Assembly (NCBI GenBank): GCA_016928415.1 | Contig: JAFGKU010000018.1 | Span: forward strand, 1 to 49,090 | DNA length: 49,090 nt | Source of the DNA: Spirochaetales bacterium | GTDB taxonomy: Bacteria; Spirochaetota; Spirochaetia; SZUA-6; JAFGRV01 | Direction of reading: 5' to 3' | Part shown: positions 18,177-26,177 of the stretch, one piece after another | Layout: each line of letters starts with the position of its first letter | How positions within the stretch are numbered: position 1 is the stretch's first letter | Notes under the pieces: model-generated | Database searches by the model: none | Told to the model about the DNA's origin: nothing | Seen by the model: only the letters and a program-made list of their open reading frames with translations | Made by a program: the position numbers and the translations under genes

Positions 18177-18205
18177 TTGACCAATGAAGTTATAAAAAAT
18201 AATTT
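18177..18205 (+). promoter_or_regulatory. Promoter of the TIGR02757 gene
   Basis: TTGACC (18177-18182), 17-base spacer, TAATTT (18200-18205). The TTG of this -35 box is also the first codon of the longest in-frame reading, which argues against that start. Leader length to ATG 18219 is only about six bases. Confidence 0.4.
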
Positions 18206-18218
18206 ATTTTCAATAAAT

Positions 18219-19091
18219 ATGAAATCATTCCAAAACGTTAAATTTTTTGTGGAAAAAGTCTATTACGATTACCACAGGCCGGAATTCATACATCCGGACC
18301 CTTTGGAGACGGTTCTTATATTCCAGGACGTACGTGACAGGGAAATTGCCGCCTTTGTTGCCGCCAGTTTTTCCCTTGGGAATGTTCAATCAATTTTGAA
18401 CTTCATTTACCGCATTCTCAGGGAAATACCTTCCCCGTACAGGGACCTTGTTTCCCTCTCCGACCGGGATATAGACAGGAAATGGGGCCGCATGTATTAC
18501 CGCTTTTTTAATGGAAAAAAGATAACCCTTTTTTTTAAAGGCTTGAGAAATATGATTCTTACATGCGGGTCATTGGAAGGATGCTTTTTGAAAGGCTTGA
18601 AAAAGGAAAACGGCGATTTACCTGCAGCCCAGGAATATTTCACCAACGAATTCAGGTCAATGGCAGGAGGTGATTTAACAACACTCATTTGTTCGCCTGC
18701 CGGCGGGAGTGCCTGTAAACGCCTTAACCTGTTTTTACGATGGATGGTGCGCGAGGATTGCGTGGACCCCGGAGGCTGGACATCAATCGGACCGGAAAAG
18801 CTTTTATACCCCGTGGACATACATCTTCTCAAAGCTTGCCGTAGTCTGGGTATAACCAGGCGAAAACAGGCGGACCTTAAGGCGGTTGTGGAGATTACGG
18901 AGGCTTTCAGGGTGATCGATCCGAAAGATCCTGTCCGGTTTGATTTTTCCCTAACCAGGCTCGGAATTCACCCCGGGTTGAACAGGAAAAAATTGATTTC
19001 CCCCGGGAAAGTACGATCCATTGTCAGTACCAGCGGTTCTCCGGGCAATCTTGACAAGACCGCGGTATTATTGGAACAATACAATTGTTAA
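18219..19091 (+). CDS. TIGR02757 (DUF2400) family protein
   Basis: A 290-aa protein. Family marks near the N-terminus are RPEFIHPDP, DVRDREIAAFVAAS and LGNVQSIL, with the YHRPEFIHPDPLE opening that defines this group. Its biochemical function is unknown; a helix-hairpin-helix DNA-glycosylase relationship has been suggested for similar proteins. ATG 18219 is chosen because the alternative TTG at 18177 falls in the -35 box and family members begin near here. No Shine-Dalgarno is visible. It diverges from the sulfur operon and shares a 131-base intergenic region with it. Predicted cytosolic. Confidence 0.82.
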   Translation: MKSFQNVKFFVEKVYYDYHRPEFIHPDPLETVLIFQDVRDREIAAFVAASFSLGNVQSILNFIYRILREIPSPYRDLVSLSDRDIDRKWGRMYYRFFNGKKITLFFKGLRNMILTCGSLEGCFLKGLKKENGDLPAAQEYFTNEFRSMAGGDLTTLICSPAGGSACKRLNLFLRWMVREDCVDPGGWTSIGPEKLLYPVDIHLLKACRSLGITRRKQADLKAVVEITEAFRVIDPKDPVRFDFSLTRLGIHPGLNRKKLISPGKVRSIVSTSGSPGNLDKTAVLLEQYNC

Positions 19092-19133
19092 AAATGTTTT
19101 TATTTTTTTATACCATATAAAAAGGAGTGATAC

Positions 19134-19709
19134 ATGAGCAGTATTAAGGGAACAAAAACCGAAAAAAACCTGCTGGCTGCGTTCGCAGGCGAGTCACAGG
19201 CGCGTAATCGATACACATACTTTGCATCACAGGCCAGGAAGGCCGGATACGTACAGATTGCAAAAATTTTCGAGGAAACGGCCGAGCAGGAAAAAGAGCA
19301 CGCCAAACGGTTCTTCAATTTCCTTGAAGGAGGGGATGTCGAGATTACGGCCGCTTACCCGGCGGGGAAGATCGGTACGACAGCCGAAAATTTAAAAGCG
19401 GCGGCAGGTGGTGAAAACCATGAGTGGACCACCCTTTATCCCTCGTTCGCCAAAACAGCAAGGGAAGAGGGATTCGAAATGGTGGCAAAGGTATTTGATG
19501 CCGTCTGTGTTGCGGAACGGTTCCATGGAAAAAGATACAGCGCTCTGTGCGCCAACCTGGAAAACGGAACTGTTTTCAAGAAGGAAAAAAAGGTTGTCTG
19601 GCGTTGCCAGAATTGCGGTTACATCCATGAAGGTGAGGAAGCCCCGGATTCCTGTCCGGCCTGTGCCCATCCTCAGGCCTATTTTGAAATAAAGGCCGAA
19701 AACTGGTAA
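19134..19709 (+). CDS. rbr: Rubrerythrin
   Basis: A 191-aa non-haem di-iron peroxidase of anaerobes, reducing H2O2 with electrons from rubredoxin. The di-iron four-helix part carries GESQARNRY, EEQEKEH-like ETAEQEKEHA, EEGFEMVA and AERFHGKRY motifs; a C-terminal rubredoxin-like FeS4 domain has CQNCG and CPAC pairs. Length is standard. AAAAGGAG precedes the ATG. It is followed 152 bases on by a rubredoxin gene, its likely electron donor. Confidence 0.96.
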   Translation: MSSIKGTKTEKNLLAAFAGESQARNRYTYFASQARKAGYVQIAKIFEETAEQEKEHAKRFFNFLEGGDVEITAAYPAGKIGTTAENLKAAAGGENHEWTTLYPSFAKTAREEGFEMVAKVFDAVCVAERFHGKRYSALCANLENGTVFKKEKKVVWRCQNCGYIHEGEEAPDSCPACAHPQAYFEIKAENW

Positions 19710-19729
19710 CCGATGGACGGTTTCCTGAG

Positions 19730-19755
19730 CAATTCTCAATGAATATTGAGAATTG
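19730..19755. promoter_or_regulatory. Perfect 11-bp inverted repeat between rbr and rubredoxin
   Basis: CAATTCTCAAT (19730-19740), GAAT loop, ATTGAGAATTG (19745-19755). It ends 13 bases before the -35 of the rubredoxin promoter. It lacks a following T run, so it is a poor intrinsic terminator. Its AT-rich dyad form resembles Fur/PerR-type operators, though it is not a canonical PerR box. It could be either a transcript-end hairpin of rbr or a peroxide/metal operator. Confidence 0.45.
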
Positions 19756-19768
19756 TTGCGGTACTTTG

Positions 19769-19796
19769 TTGCAATGATTTTAAAAATGGATAAGAT
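19769..19796 (+). promoter_or_regulatory. Promoter of the rubredoxin gene
   Basis: TTGCAA (19769-19774), 16-base spacer, TAAGAT (19791-19796), 65 bases before the rubredoxin ATG. Confidence 0.4.
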
Positions 19797-19861
19797 TGGT
19801 AGACGACCGGGCGGGGCTTAAGCCCTGTTCCGAATTTATACCGTCATTAAAGAGGTGATAT

Positions 19862-20023
19862 ATGAAGAAATATGTTTGTACTGTCTGCGGTTGGGTTTAT
19901 GATCCGGCTGTCGGCGACCCCGACGGCGGCGTTGAGCCCGGAACACCCTTTGAACAGATACCCGATGATTGGGTCTGCCCGGTATGTGGTGCTGTCAAAG
20001 AGGATTTTGAAGTCCAGGAATGA
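19862..20023 (+). CDS. Rubredoxin
   Basis: A 53-aa protein. It opens [15 protein letters not shown] and has a second VCPVCG motif, the two CxxC pairs binding one iron. [20 protein letters not shown] is the usual rubredoxin middle, so the fold is complete. GAGGTG lies just before the ATG. It transfers single electrons in the cytosol and most likely feeds rubrerythrin, encoded immediately upstream. Confidence 0.97.
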   Translation: MKKYVCTVCGWVYDPAVGDPDGGVEPGTPFEQIPDDWVCPVCGAVKEDFEVQE

Positions 20024-20086
20024 ATTATTGGCGGGGATAATGTCTTAAAGCATTTGTTCCCGCCGGTACCAATTAAAAAAGCTTAT

Positions 20087-21418
20087 ATGCCGATAGATTT
20101 TTCAAAATTTGCCATAGTCATACTGGGTGCCTCAGGCGATCTTGCCAGAAGGAAACTCGTTCCCGCCCTTTTCAAATTGTATGAAACGGGTGTGATCGGC
20201 AAGGGCTCCATTGTTGTGGGCACGGGCAGGTCCGAATTCACTGATTCGTCGTTCAGGGAAAGGTTTGAAGGTGATTCACCCCTTAAAGAAAATTTCTATT
20301 ATCACCGGGGCTTGACGGGACTGAAGGCCTATATCGAATCAAAAGGTCATTTTGAACAGGTCGTTTTTTTCATGGCCCTGCCTCCTGAAGTCTACCTGAC
20401 AACGGCCCAGGCCATCCGCGCGGAAGGCTTCGAGAAAAATGTACGCCTGATCATTGAAAAACCTTTCGGCTACGATTATGAATCGGCCAGAACGATTAAC
20501 ACGGGTTTGCTGGAATGTTATCCCGAAACCTCGCTTTTCAGGATAGACCATTACCTGGCAAAGGAAGCGGTGCTCAATATCCTGGTTTTCCGTTTTGCCA
20601 ATTCCCTCTTCGAGCCGGTCTGGAATTCGAAGTACATAGACTCCATCCAGATCAACGCGTGCGAGACGCTGGGCGTGGAGACGCGGGGCGATTATTTCGA
20701 CAAGACGGGCATTATCCGCGACATGGTTCAGAATCACCTGACACAGCTCCTCCTTTTGCTTACCATGGACAGACCGGCCAGCCTGGAAGCCGAAGATATA
20801 CGTGCGTCCAAGCTCAAGGCTTTAGAATCCGTCGAATACCGTGAATGCCACAGGCGCCAGTACGAGGGTTACAGGAACGAACCCAGGGTGGCGCCTGATT
20901 CCGTGACGGAAACCTACGCCGAATTGAAGTTGACCATCGATAACGACAGGTGGAACGGGGTTCCCGTTTACCTCCGTGTGGGCAAGGCCCTTCCCAGAAG
21001 GGGAACGGAAATCGGAATAGTCTTCAAACCGCCGCAGGGTTTCCTGTTCGACGGGTTCGGGACCATTCCCCCCAACAGGATCATTTTCAAGATACAGCCT
21101 TCTGAAGGGATCATTCTCGATGTAACGGGAAAGGAGCCGGGCAGCGACGTGAACATGACGAATACGATGCTGCGATTCTGTTTCGGCGAAAAGTATGCAG
21201 GCGGTCTCACGGATGCGTACCAGAAACTGATCGCCGATGTCCTCGCCGGCAACCAGACCTTGTTCGTGAGCGCGGTGGAGACGGAGCTTTCCTGGAAAAA
21301 GATAAAGCCCTGCCTGTCTGCCGGTAAACTCGGTTTTTACAGCCGGGGGAACCTGCCGGAAGGCAGCCTTGGCGCGGACTGGATAGATTTTGAAAATTAC
21401 GGCGATGTATGTATGTAA
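20087..21418 (+). CDS. zwf: Glucose-6-phosphate 1-dehydrogenase
   Basis: A 443-aa protein catalysing the first oxidative pentose-phosphate step and yielding NAD(P)H. The nucleotide-binding motif GASGDLARRKL starts at residue 14; the substrate-binding active site RIDHYLAKE spans 152-160 with catalytic His at the expected place. Slightly shorter than the usual 480-500 residues. ATG 20087 is preferred because GASGDLA normally lies 10-20 residues from the start; an in-frame TTG at 20054 would add eleven residues. No clear ribosome-binding site is visible. The neighbouring rubrerythrin and rubredoxin suggest that its NAD(P)H supports peroxide detoxification. Confidence 0.93.
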   Translation: MPIDFSKFAIVILGASGDLARRKLVPALFKLYETGVIGKGSIVVGTGRSEFTDSSFRERFEGDSPLKENFYYHRGLTGLKAYIESKGHFEQVVFFMALPPEVYLTTAQAIRAEGFEKNVRLIIEKPFGYDYESARTINTGLLECYPETSLFRIDHYLAKEAVLNILVFRFANSLFEPVWNSKYIDSIQINACETLGVETRGDYFDKTGIIRDMVQNHLTQLLLLLTMDRPASLEAEDIRASKLKALESVEYRECHRRQYEGYRNEPRVAPDSVTETYAELKLTIDNDRWNGVPVYLRVGKALPRRGTEIGIVFKPPQGFLFDGFGTIPPNRIIFKIQPSEGIILDVTGKEPGSDVNMTNTMLRFCFGEKYAGGLTDAYQKLIADVLAGNQTLFVSAVETELSWKKIKPCLSAGKLGFYSRGNLPEGSLGADWIDFENYGDVCM

Positions 21419-21429
21419 GGAGGTAACGG

Positions 21430-22245
21430 ATGCTGATTGATTTTTTTGCCGGACTTAATCCCGTGGTGCAGGCGTTGTGCGCCACCGGCTTCACCTGGTT
21501 TGTTACGGCCCTCGGCGCCGGCATGGTGTTCTTTTTCAAAACAATCGACAAGCGCGTCCTTGACGGTATGCTCGGGTTCGCCGCCGGCGTCATGATTGCC
21601 GCCAGTTTTTGGTCCCTGTTAAAGCCCTCCATCGACCTGGCCGAAAGCATGGGCATGATTCCGTGGCTTCCCCCCATTATAGGCTTTCTGGGCGGAGCCG
21701 TTTTTTTGAGAATCGTGGACAGGATCATGCCGCATTTGCATATTGGTGAAAAAATGGATCATGCCGAAGGGGTTAAAACGACATGGAAAAAAAGCGTGCT
21801 TTTGGTCCTTGCCATAACCCTTCATAATATCCCGGAAGGATTGGCCGTCGGTGTGGCGTTCGGGGCGGTGGCGTCGGGAATAGAATCGGCTTCGTTAACC
21901 GGGGCAATCGCTTTGGCAATCGGCATAGGGTTGCAGAATTTTCCCGAAGGGGCGGCTGTCTCCGTTCCTTTACGGAGGGAAGGATTCTCCCGTCTGAAAA
22001 GCTTCTGGTACGGCCAGCTGTCAGGTATCGTTGAACCCGTGGCCGGTGTGCTGGGCGCCTTTGCCGTGCTTGCCATGCGGCCCATTCTGCCGTATGCCCT
22101 GGCATTCGCGGCCGGCGCCATGATTTTTGTCGTGGTAGAAGAAGTCATACCGGAATCGCAGGGTTCCGGCAACACGCATATAGCCACGTTAGGCACGATG
22201 ATCGGTTTTGCCGTTATGATGGGTCTGGATGTTGCCCTGGGATGA
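21430..22245 (+). CDS. ZIP-family metal transporter
   Basis: A 271-aa inner-membrane protein with about eight hydrophobic segments. The metal-binding helices carry HNIPEG (from His132) and QNFPEG (from Gln169), the ZIP signature (second site Q instead of H, as in GufA/ZupT relatives). A loop HLHIGEKMDH before helix 4 may bind metal. Probably imports Zn2+, Fe2+ or Mn2+. AAGGAGG sits at the end of zwf, only eleven bases separate the two genes, and they are probably co-transcribed. Confidence 0.9.
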   Translation: MLIDFFAGLNPVVQALCATGFTWFVTALGAGMVFFFKTIDKRVLDGMLGFAAGVMIAASFWSLLKPSIDLAESMGMIPWLPPIIGFLGGAVFLRIVDRIMPHLHIGEKMDHAEGVKTTWKKSVLLVLAITLHNIPEGLAVGVAFGAVASGIESASLTGAIALAIGIGLQNFPEGAAVSVPLRREGFSRLKSFWYGQLSGIVEPVAGVLGAFAVLAMRPILPYALAFAAGAMIFVVVEEVIPESQGSGNTHIATLGTMIGFAVMMGLDVALG

Positions 22246-22317
22246 TTGAGAGGGTATTGAAATTTCAGGCTCCCTGGAGTATCATTTCACCACGTTATCG
22301 GTGATAAGGAGGAATCT

Positions 22318-22773
22318 ATGAATAAATTCAAATCAATAGACGAGGTTTTTGATTTCGCCATTAAAAATGAAGAAGAAGCCTACGATTTTTATTCGGGCCT
22401 GGCAAAAAAGCAGAAAAACGCCGAAATTCAAACCCTCTTCACCTCTTTTGCCAATGAAGAACTGGGGCATAAAAAGAAACTGCTTGTTGCCAGGGAAGGT
22501 TCTGCCGCCGTGTTCCCTTACGAGAAAATTACCAACCTGGATATTGGTGAATACATGGTCGATGAGCCGGCCGACGAAGACCTGGATTATCAGCAGGCCC
22601 TGATTCTGGCCATGAAAAAAGAAAAGAAATCGTTTAAACTGTATAATGATCTGGCGGGCATCGTTACAAAAGCGGAAATCGCCAAATTGTTTTTAATCCT
22701 GGCACAGGAGGAGGCCCGGCATAAACTCCGCTTTGAAATCGAGTATGACGATAATTATCTGAAAGAGAATTAG
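22318..22773 (+). CDS. Ferritin-like di-iron protein (rubrerythrin-domain family)
   Basis: A 151-aa four-helix protein without a FeS4 domain. Two half-repeats carry EEEAYDFY / EELGHKKK and EKKSFKLYNDLA / EEARHKLR, giving the E...ExxH...E...ExxH di-iron set. Probably binds or oxidises iron, or scavenges peroxide, in the cytosol. AAGGAGG precedes the ATG. It ends the rightward oxidative-stress and metal cluster and converges on the nqr operon. Confidence 0.85.
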   Translation: MNKFKSIDEVFDFAIKNEEEAYDFYSGLAKKQKNAEIQTLFTSFANEELGHKKKLLVAREGSAAVFPYEKITNLDIGEYMVDEPADEDLDYQQALILAMKKEKKSFKLYNDLAGIVTKAEIAKLFLILAQEEARHKLRFEIEYDDNYLKEN

Positions 22774-22778
22774 GAAAA

Positions 22779-23225
22779 TCAGGAAAATTGTTTGAGGTCC
22801 GCAGGTTCTATCCTGTGGGACGAGCCTTTACCCTGAAGAAAATGGTGCGCCTTTATCAAGTGAACGGTAAGATCGTTTATTAAATATTTTTTGCCCGTAG
22901 ATTTATCTGTAATCAGTATGCTTTGTTTTTTATGCATCCCGTCTCCGAAGGGGCAGGGTAACTTTCCCCTCGCGTCATCGGCGACAATGGTCCATAGGTC
23001 CCCGACCTCAACCTGTTTTCCGAGACCTGCCAGTCCCTTTTCCAATAGCTCCCGAAGGACTGCGGCGATTTTTTCCCAGTCAAGATGAAGTGCTTCCATG
23101 GTTTCCTCATCATTACCGATAATATCTGAAAGCGTTCTGTTGTCATTGCCCAGAAATCCTTCAGCCGTAATAACGCCGGCTGTCATTTTCCGCCTGGCTT
23201 TTTTTAATTCCGGTGACTCTTTCAT
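22779..23225 (-). CDS. Small conserved protein at the end of the nqr operon, function unknown
   Basis: A 148-aa protein, predicted cytosolic with no membrane segment. It contains GFLGND, a GKLPCPFGDG motif with the only cysteine, and VHLIKAHHFLQGKGSSHRIEP near the end. From memory this combination (CPF then HLIxxHxFxxGKGSxxRxEP) marks an uncharacterised family called merely 'cytoplasmic protein'. The conserved His cluster and single Cys could bind a metal or cofactor. It starts 15 bases after nqrF, with GGGGAGG before the ATG, so it is the last gene of the nqr transcription unit. A role in NQR assembly or regulation is possible but is inferred only from position. Confidence 0.7.
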   Translation of the reverse strand: MKESPELKKARRKMTAGVITAEGFLGNDNRTLSDIIGNDEETMEALHLDWEKIAAVLRELLEKGLAGLGKQVEVGDLWTIVADDARGKLPCPFGDGMHKKQSILITDKSTGKKYLINDLTVHLIKAHHFLQGKGSSHRIEPADLKQFS

Positions 23226-23240
23226 CTTTTCCTCCCCGCA

Positions 23241-24359
23241 CTAGAATTTATCATAGAAAATGTTTTCATCGGTCACATCATGTGCCTTCAGGACCCTTAT
23301 ACACGCGTCAATCATGCCCGGGCTGCCGCATAAATATCCCTCTTTGGGAAAATCCGGTTTGATTTTGTCTTTCAGGTAACTGTCCAGAACATCCGTTATC
23401 AAGCCGACGTCACCCTTCCAATTATCATCAGGCAAGGGTTCGGAAAGCGCGGCGATGAAATGGAAGTTGGACCATTTTTGTTCCAGTTCCTGAAAACGCT
23501 CAAAGTAGAAGAGTTCCTTCTTGTTCCGGGCCCCGAAAAAGTACCACACCTGCCTGTCGGTAACGCCCCTGTTCACCAGATCGAATATGATGGAATGAAG
23601 GGGCGCCATCCCGGAACCGCCGGCAATACAGAGCATGATCGCCCCTGATTCGTGCAGCCTGAATTGGCCGACCGGTGCAATGACCTCCAGTTTATCTCCA
23701 GTTTTCAGAAGGGTATGCACGTACGTGGTGGCTATGCCTCCCGGCACCAGCCGGATGAGGAACCCCAGCCTGTTTTTATCCTGCGGTGTGGAGTTCATGG
23801 AATAGGCGCGCTGGGTGCTCTCCTTGATTTTCCCGTACGGCGGGATGATGAACTGCGCGTACTGGCCAGCCTTAAAATTCACTTCCGGCGGGTCATCGAG
23901 CTTGAGGTATACTTCCTTTATGTCATGTGTCAGGTCAACGATTGATTCCACCGTGGTTTTAAAACGCCGGATGGCGAAAAGATCCTCGGGAATTTGTATG
24001 CTGAGATCCTTTTTTACCTTGACCTGGCATGACAGCCTGACATTCTCCTTTATTTCTTTCCCGGTCAGGAGGGGCGTTTCGGTTGCGGCATGGGGTCCGA
24101 TATCGGTAGTCACGGTTACTTTGCACGTGCCGCATGTACCTTTCCCGCCGCAGGCGGAAGGGATAAATATTTTTTGTTCCGCGAGGGTTGAAAGGAGCGT
24201 GGAACCGCCTGACACCGTCAGCACTTTCTGCCCGCCGTTGATATCGAGCTTCACCTCCCCATAATTATTCACTATTTTATCCATTATAGAGATGAGCAGC
24301 GCCAGCAATCCCGTAATGATACTGACGGAAAGGGGTCCTATAAGAATCAGGGGAATCAC
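23241..24359 (-). CDS. nqrF: Na+-translocating NADH:quinone oxidoreductase subunit F
   Basis: A 372-aa NADH dehydrogenase and electron-entry subunit. One N-terminal membrane anchor (about 2-26) is followed by a plant-type [2Fe-2S] domain with Cys70, Cys76, Cys79 and Cys111, then a ferredoxin-reductase module with FAD motif RAYSM and NAD motif GGSGMAP. The C-terminus FYDKF is typical of NqrF, not of any Rnf protein. It starts with GTG preceded by AAAGGAGG. Fourteen bases separate it from nqrE. Confidence 0.95.
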   Translation of the reverse strand: MIPLILIGPLSVSIITGLLALLISIMDKIVNNYGEVKLDINGGQKVLTVSGGSTLLSTLAEQKIFIPSACGGKGTCGTCKVTVTTDIGPHAATETPLLTGKEIKENVRLSCQVKVKKDLSIQIPEDLFAIRRFKTTVESIVDLTHDIKEVYLKLDDPPEVNFKAGQYAQFIIPPYGKIKESTQRAYSMNSTPQDKNRLGFLIRLVPGGIATTYVHTLLKTGDKLEVIAPVGQFRLHESGAIMLCIAGGSGMAPLHSIIFDLVNRGVTDRQVWYFFGARNKKELFYFERFQELEQKWSNFHFIAALSEPLPDDNWKGDVGLITDVLDSYLKDKIKPDFPKEGYLCGSPGMIDACIRVLKAHDVTDENIFYDKF

Positions 24360-24371
24360 GGTGTACCTCCT

Positions 24372-24965
24372 TTATTGAACGCTGAGTATTCCCGAAAATC
24401 CCATGAATGCCATTGCCATGAGACCTATGGTAATGAAAGTTATACCTGGACCCTTCAGACCCGCGGGAATGGGCGCTTTTTCCAGTTTTTTTCTGATGGC
24501 GGCCAGGCTGATGATGGCTATCCACCACCCAATACCTGAACCAAGACCAAAGACAGCGGATTGAACAAAGGAATAATTGCGTATTTGAAGAAGAAGCACG
24601 ACACCTAAAATAGCGCAGTTGACGGTAATAAGGGGAAGGAAAATGCCCAGCGTCATATAGAGAGCGGGGGAGATCCTGTCTATCACCATCTCAAGAATTT
24701 GAACGGATGCCGCAATAACGATGATGAACACGATGAACCTGAGATATTCGAGGTTCAAGGGAACAAGGATGAGATGGTAAACCGCCCAGTTCAGCACGGA
24801 AGTGATCAGGAGTACGATGATGACGGCGAGACCCAAACCATTGGCCGATTTGAAATCCTTTGAAATGGCGATGAAGGAACACATACCCAGGAAATTGGCC
24901 AGTAAAATGTTGCTGGTAAATACAGAGGCAAAAAAAAGAACGATTGGATTTATGTCGGGAGTCAC
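24372..24965 (-). CDS. nqrE: Na+-NQR subunit E
   Basis: A 197-aa protein with six predicted membrane helices. Cys29 (GMCSF) and Cys117 (NCAILG) match the two cysteines that, with two in NqrD, hold the intramembrane Fe-S cluster in characterised NQR. It starts with GTG overlapping the nqrD stop (GTGA). Subunits D and E form the core of the Na+/electron pathway. Confidence 0.94.
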   Translation of the reverse strand: MTPDINPIVLFFASVFTSNILLANFLGMCSFIAISKDFKSANGLGLAVIIVLLITSVLNWAVYHLILVPLNLEYLRFIVFIIVIAASVQILEMVIDRISPALYMTLGIFLPLITVNCAILGVVLLLQIRNYSFVQSAVFGLGSGIGWWIAIISLAAIRKKLEKAPIPAGLKGPGITFITIGLMAMAFMGFSGILSVQ

Positions 24966-25573
24966 GATTTTTTCTCCTTCCTCTGCATGATTGTCTTGAC
25001 GGCCCAGATGAGGAAACCAATGATGAAGAATGCGCTGGGCGGTGTCAGCATAATAGTCCAGGTAACCGCAGTATCCGGTAAAATCCTGATCCCCAGGATG
25101 GTACCGAACCCCAATATTTCCCTGATAACGGAAACGAGCAGCAATACCAGCATATAACCCGCACCGGACGTGATGCCGTCCCAGAAGGATATGATCGGTC
25201 CGTTCCCCTGCGCAAACGCTTCGGCCCTTCCCATGATAATGCAGTTTGTAATGATCAAACCCACATAGGGGCCGAGGCTTTTGGATATATCAGGTAAATA
25301 GGCGCGGAGAATTATATCGACCATGATAACGTAAAAGGCGATAATCAATGTCTGGACTATCATCCTGACTTTTTTGGGAATCAGGGATTTGAGGAGCGAG
25401 ACGGTAAGATTGGTGAACCCCGTCACCAATACGACGCCGATTGTCATTATCAGCGTATTCAACACCGTATTCGTCACGGCAAGAGCGGAACAGATGCCGA
25501 GGACCTGGATGAAAATGGGATTTTCGGTCCAGAGGTTTTTTTTGGCAATGGCCATCGGTTTATTGTTGTTCAT
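24962..25573 (-). CDS. nqrD: Na+-NQR subunit D
   Basis: A 203-aa protein with six predicted membrane helices. Cys28 (GICSA) and Cys111 (NCIIMGRAEA) supply the other half of the intramembrane Fe-S site. The ATG at 25573 is chosen for GGGAGA upstream; a longer frame to 25621 would overlap nqrC by 62 bases. The true start still overlaps the nqrC stop by 14 bases, suggesting coupled translation. Confidence 0.93.
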   Translation of the reverse strand: MNNNKPMAIAKKNLWTENPIFIQVLGICSALAVTNTVLNTLIMTIGVVLVTGFTNLTVSLLKSLIPKKVRMIVQTLIIAFYVIMVDIILRAYLPDISKSLGPYVGLIITNCIIMGRAEAFAQGNGPIISFWDGITSGAGYMLVLLLVSVIREILGFGTILGIRILPDTAVTWTIMLTPPSAFFIIGFLIWAVKTIMQRKEKKS

Positions 25574-26177
25574 TGCTTTCTCCCAGGTACTTTTTGAGTA
25601 ACATAATCCCATCATTGACAATAACCACCATGGATGTGGATGTCCCGGTGGCGCCGGTTATCCCGTCCACCTGCCCGTTTTCGTGGTCCGTATCATAGGC
25701 CCCCTGTTGAACGGACTTGATTTTCATATCCGGGCCGATCGCTTCATTCCGGAATTGATCCGTATAGGCCGTTTCCTCTATTCTCCCGCCCAATCCGGGT
25801 GTTTCACTCTGGTTGATAACGGCGACACCCTTGATTCTTGAAACGGTTTGGTCCACAGCCAGGGCACAGGTGATAGTGTTCCATAAGCCTTTTCCCGAAA
25901 TCCGGATGCCGTAATAATCGGACCCGTTTTCATTATAAATGTAAAGAGTGTCCCCCTGTACTGACTTCTGTATGATTTTGTCATCAAATAGGGAAAAAGC
26001 CTCGGCATCGCCTGAATAGGGAATACCGAACGCCGTCAGCATACCTTTCCGCAAAGCAAGGCGTGCATTGCGTTCGGTCAGGGGTTTTGTCGTTTCATTC
26101 ACCGCCGTTAGCCCCAGGACAAAGAGAAAAGAAATGATAACGGAAAATAGGACCGTGTAAATGATGCCTTTTTTCAT
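25560..26177 (-). CDS. nqrC: Na+-NQR subunit C
   Basis: A 205-aa protein with one N-terminal membrane helix (about 5-25) and a periplasmic FMN-binding domain. The ApbE flavinylation motif D171-G-I-T-G-A-T177 predicts covalent FMN on Thr177; ETPGLGGRI is the usual neighbouring motif. The start overlaps the nqrB stop by ATGA. An ApbE flavin transferase must be encoded elsewhere. Confidence 0.94.
   Translation of the reverse strand: MKKGIIYTVLFSVIISFLFVLGLTAVNETTKPLTERNARLALRKGMLTAFGIPYSGDAEAFSLFDDKIIQKSVQGDTLYIYNENGSDYYGIRISGKGLWNTITCALAVDQTVSRIKGVAVINQSETPGLGGRIEETAYTDQFRNEAIGPDMKIKSVQQGAYDTDHENGQVDGITGATGTSTSMVVIVNDGIMLLKKYLGESNEQQ

Noticed and set aside
22280-22310. Small dyad TTATC-GGT-GATAA before the ferritin-like gene
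   Set aside because: Only five base pairs, next to the ribosome-binding site; too weak to call as an operator.
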